Shown: in pieces, positions 63,922-64,000 of the stretch
Numbering within the stretch: position 1 is the first letter of the stretch
How the letters are laid out: every line of letters starts with the position of its first letter
From: Mycobacterium intracellulare ATCC 13950
Lineage (GTDB): Bacteria; Actinomycetota; Actinomycetes; Mycobacteriales; Mycobacteriaceae
Direction: 5' to 3'
Length of the DNA stretch: 64,000 bases
Assembly (NCBI RefSeq): GCF_000277125.1
Contig: NC_016946.1
Location: 4,712,001 to 4,776,000, forward strand
Notes under the pieces: generated by a model
The model's input: only the letters and a program-made list of their open reading frames with translations
Told to the model about the DNA's origin: nothing
The model's database searches: none
Position numbers and translations under genes: made by a program

Positions 63922-64000
63922 ATGTCTGTGCAGCTCACGCCGCATTTCGGAAACGTGCAAGCCCATTACGACTTGTCTGACGACTTCTTCCGGCTGTTCC
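63922..64000 (+). CDS. pcaA: Mycolic acid cyclopropane synthase PcaA (5' end only)
   Basis: Only the first 26 residues are in the window. They begin MSVQLTPHFGNVQAHYDLSD, which is identical, as remembered, to the N-terminus of M. tuberculosis PcaA (Rv0470c), the enzyme making the proximal cyclopropane of alpha-mycolates and needed for cording. ATG at 63922 with GAAAGG 11 nt upstream. The catalytic SAM domain lies beyond the right edge. Confidence 0.9.
   Translation, partial: MSVQLTPHFGNVQAHYDLSDDFFRLF

Overview
The window is chromosomal DNA from a slow-growing mycobacterium. GC is high, codons end in G/C, many genes start with GTG or TTG, and the gene order runs almost continuously parallel (in reverse) to the M. 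tuberculosis segment Rv0531 to Rv0470c. A carboxylic acid reductase and several accessory genes argue for a non-tuberculous, M. avium-complex-like species rather than M. tuberculosis; the species itself is inference. Comparisons with M. tuberculosis proteins are from memory and were not run as alignments.

Layout. (1) 1-7774, minus strand: cytochrome c maturation (resB, ccsB, ccdA, a TlpA-like thioredoxin), a MinD-like ATPase, a histidine phosphatase and hemL, mostly with 1-4 nt overlaps. (2) 7844-24028: an accessory block with a deazaflavin-type reductase, a D-tartrate-dehydratase-like enolase, a PanE-like reductase, a carboxylic acid reductase, an amino-acid permease, an MFS carrier plus SsuD monooxygenase, a Tat-exported esterase, two membrane acyltransferases, an SGNH hydrolase and a 38-aa membrane peptide. 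(3) 24310-31016: an anti-anti-sigma factor and the tetrapyrrole operon hemA-hemC-hemD-hemB with two small membrane proteins and a glutaredoxin-like protein.

(4) 31076-35292: the most interesting segment. Two WXG100 genes closely resembling EsxF and EsxE are followed by an 816-residue protein whose first ~443 residues resemble the CpnT channel domain. Its C-terminus is not the TNT NAD-glycohydrolase but a different, AT-richer domain. A translationally coupled SseB-like gene (candidate immunity factor) and a 71-residue protein follow. This reads as a CpnT-type polymorphic toxin cassette with an exchanged effector/immunity module, inserted between the hemA and serB1 neighbourhoods. Palindromic and GC-rich tandem repeats lie at its right edge.

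(5) 35616-45699: serB1, a HadA-like hot-dog protein, cmaA2, a PlsC-type acyltransferase, galE2, a 33-aa basic peptide, a BldC-like HTH protein, proC, and envelope/phosphate genes ending with ppx1. (6) 45828-56212: senX3-regX3 joined by a MIRU-like micro-ORF, gpm1, a YbjN-like gene with a 56-bp tandem repeat at its end, mshA, a ROK-like regulator, an SDR, the lipoprotein L,D-transpeptidase LprQ and murB. (7) 56239-64000: a DUF2505 protein, a nitrilase-like hydrolase, an LmeA-like protein, deoC, hbhA, an XRE regulator with a striking 13-bp-arm palindrome, a DUF445 protein, a TetR regulator and the start of pcaA.

No rRNA, tRNA, CRISPR array, insertion sequence or phage gene was seen. Several genes have a TANNNT -10 box 6-8 nt before the start codon, consistent with leaderless transcripts.
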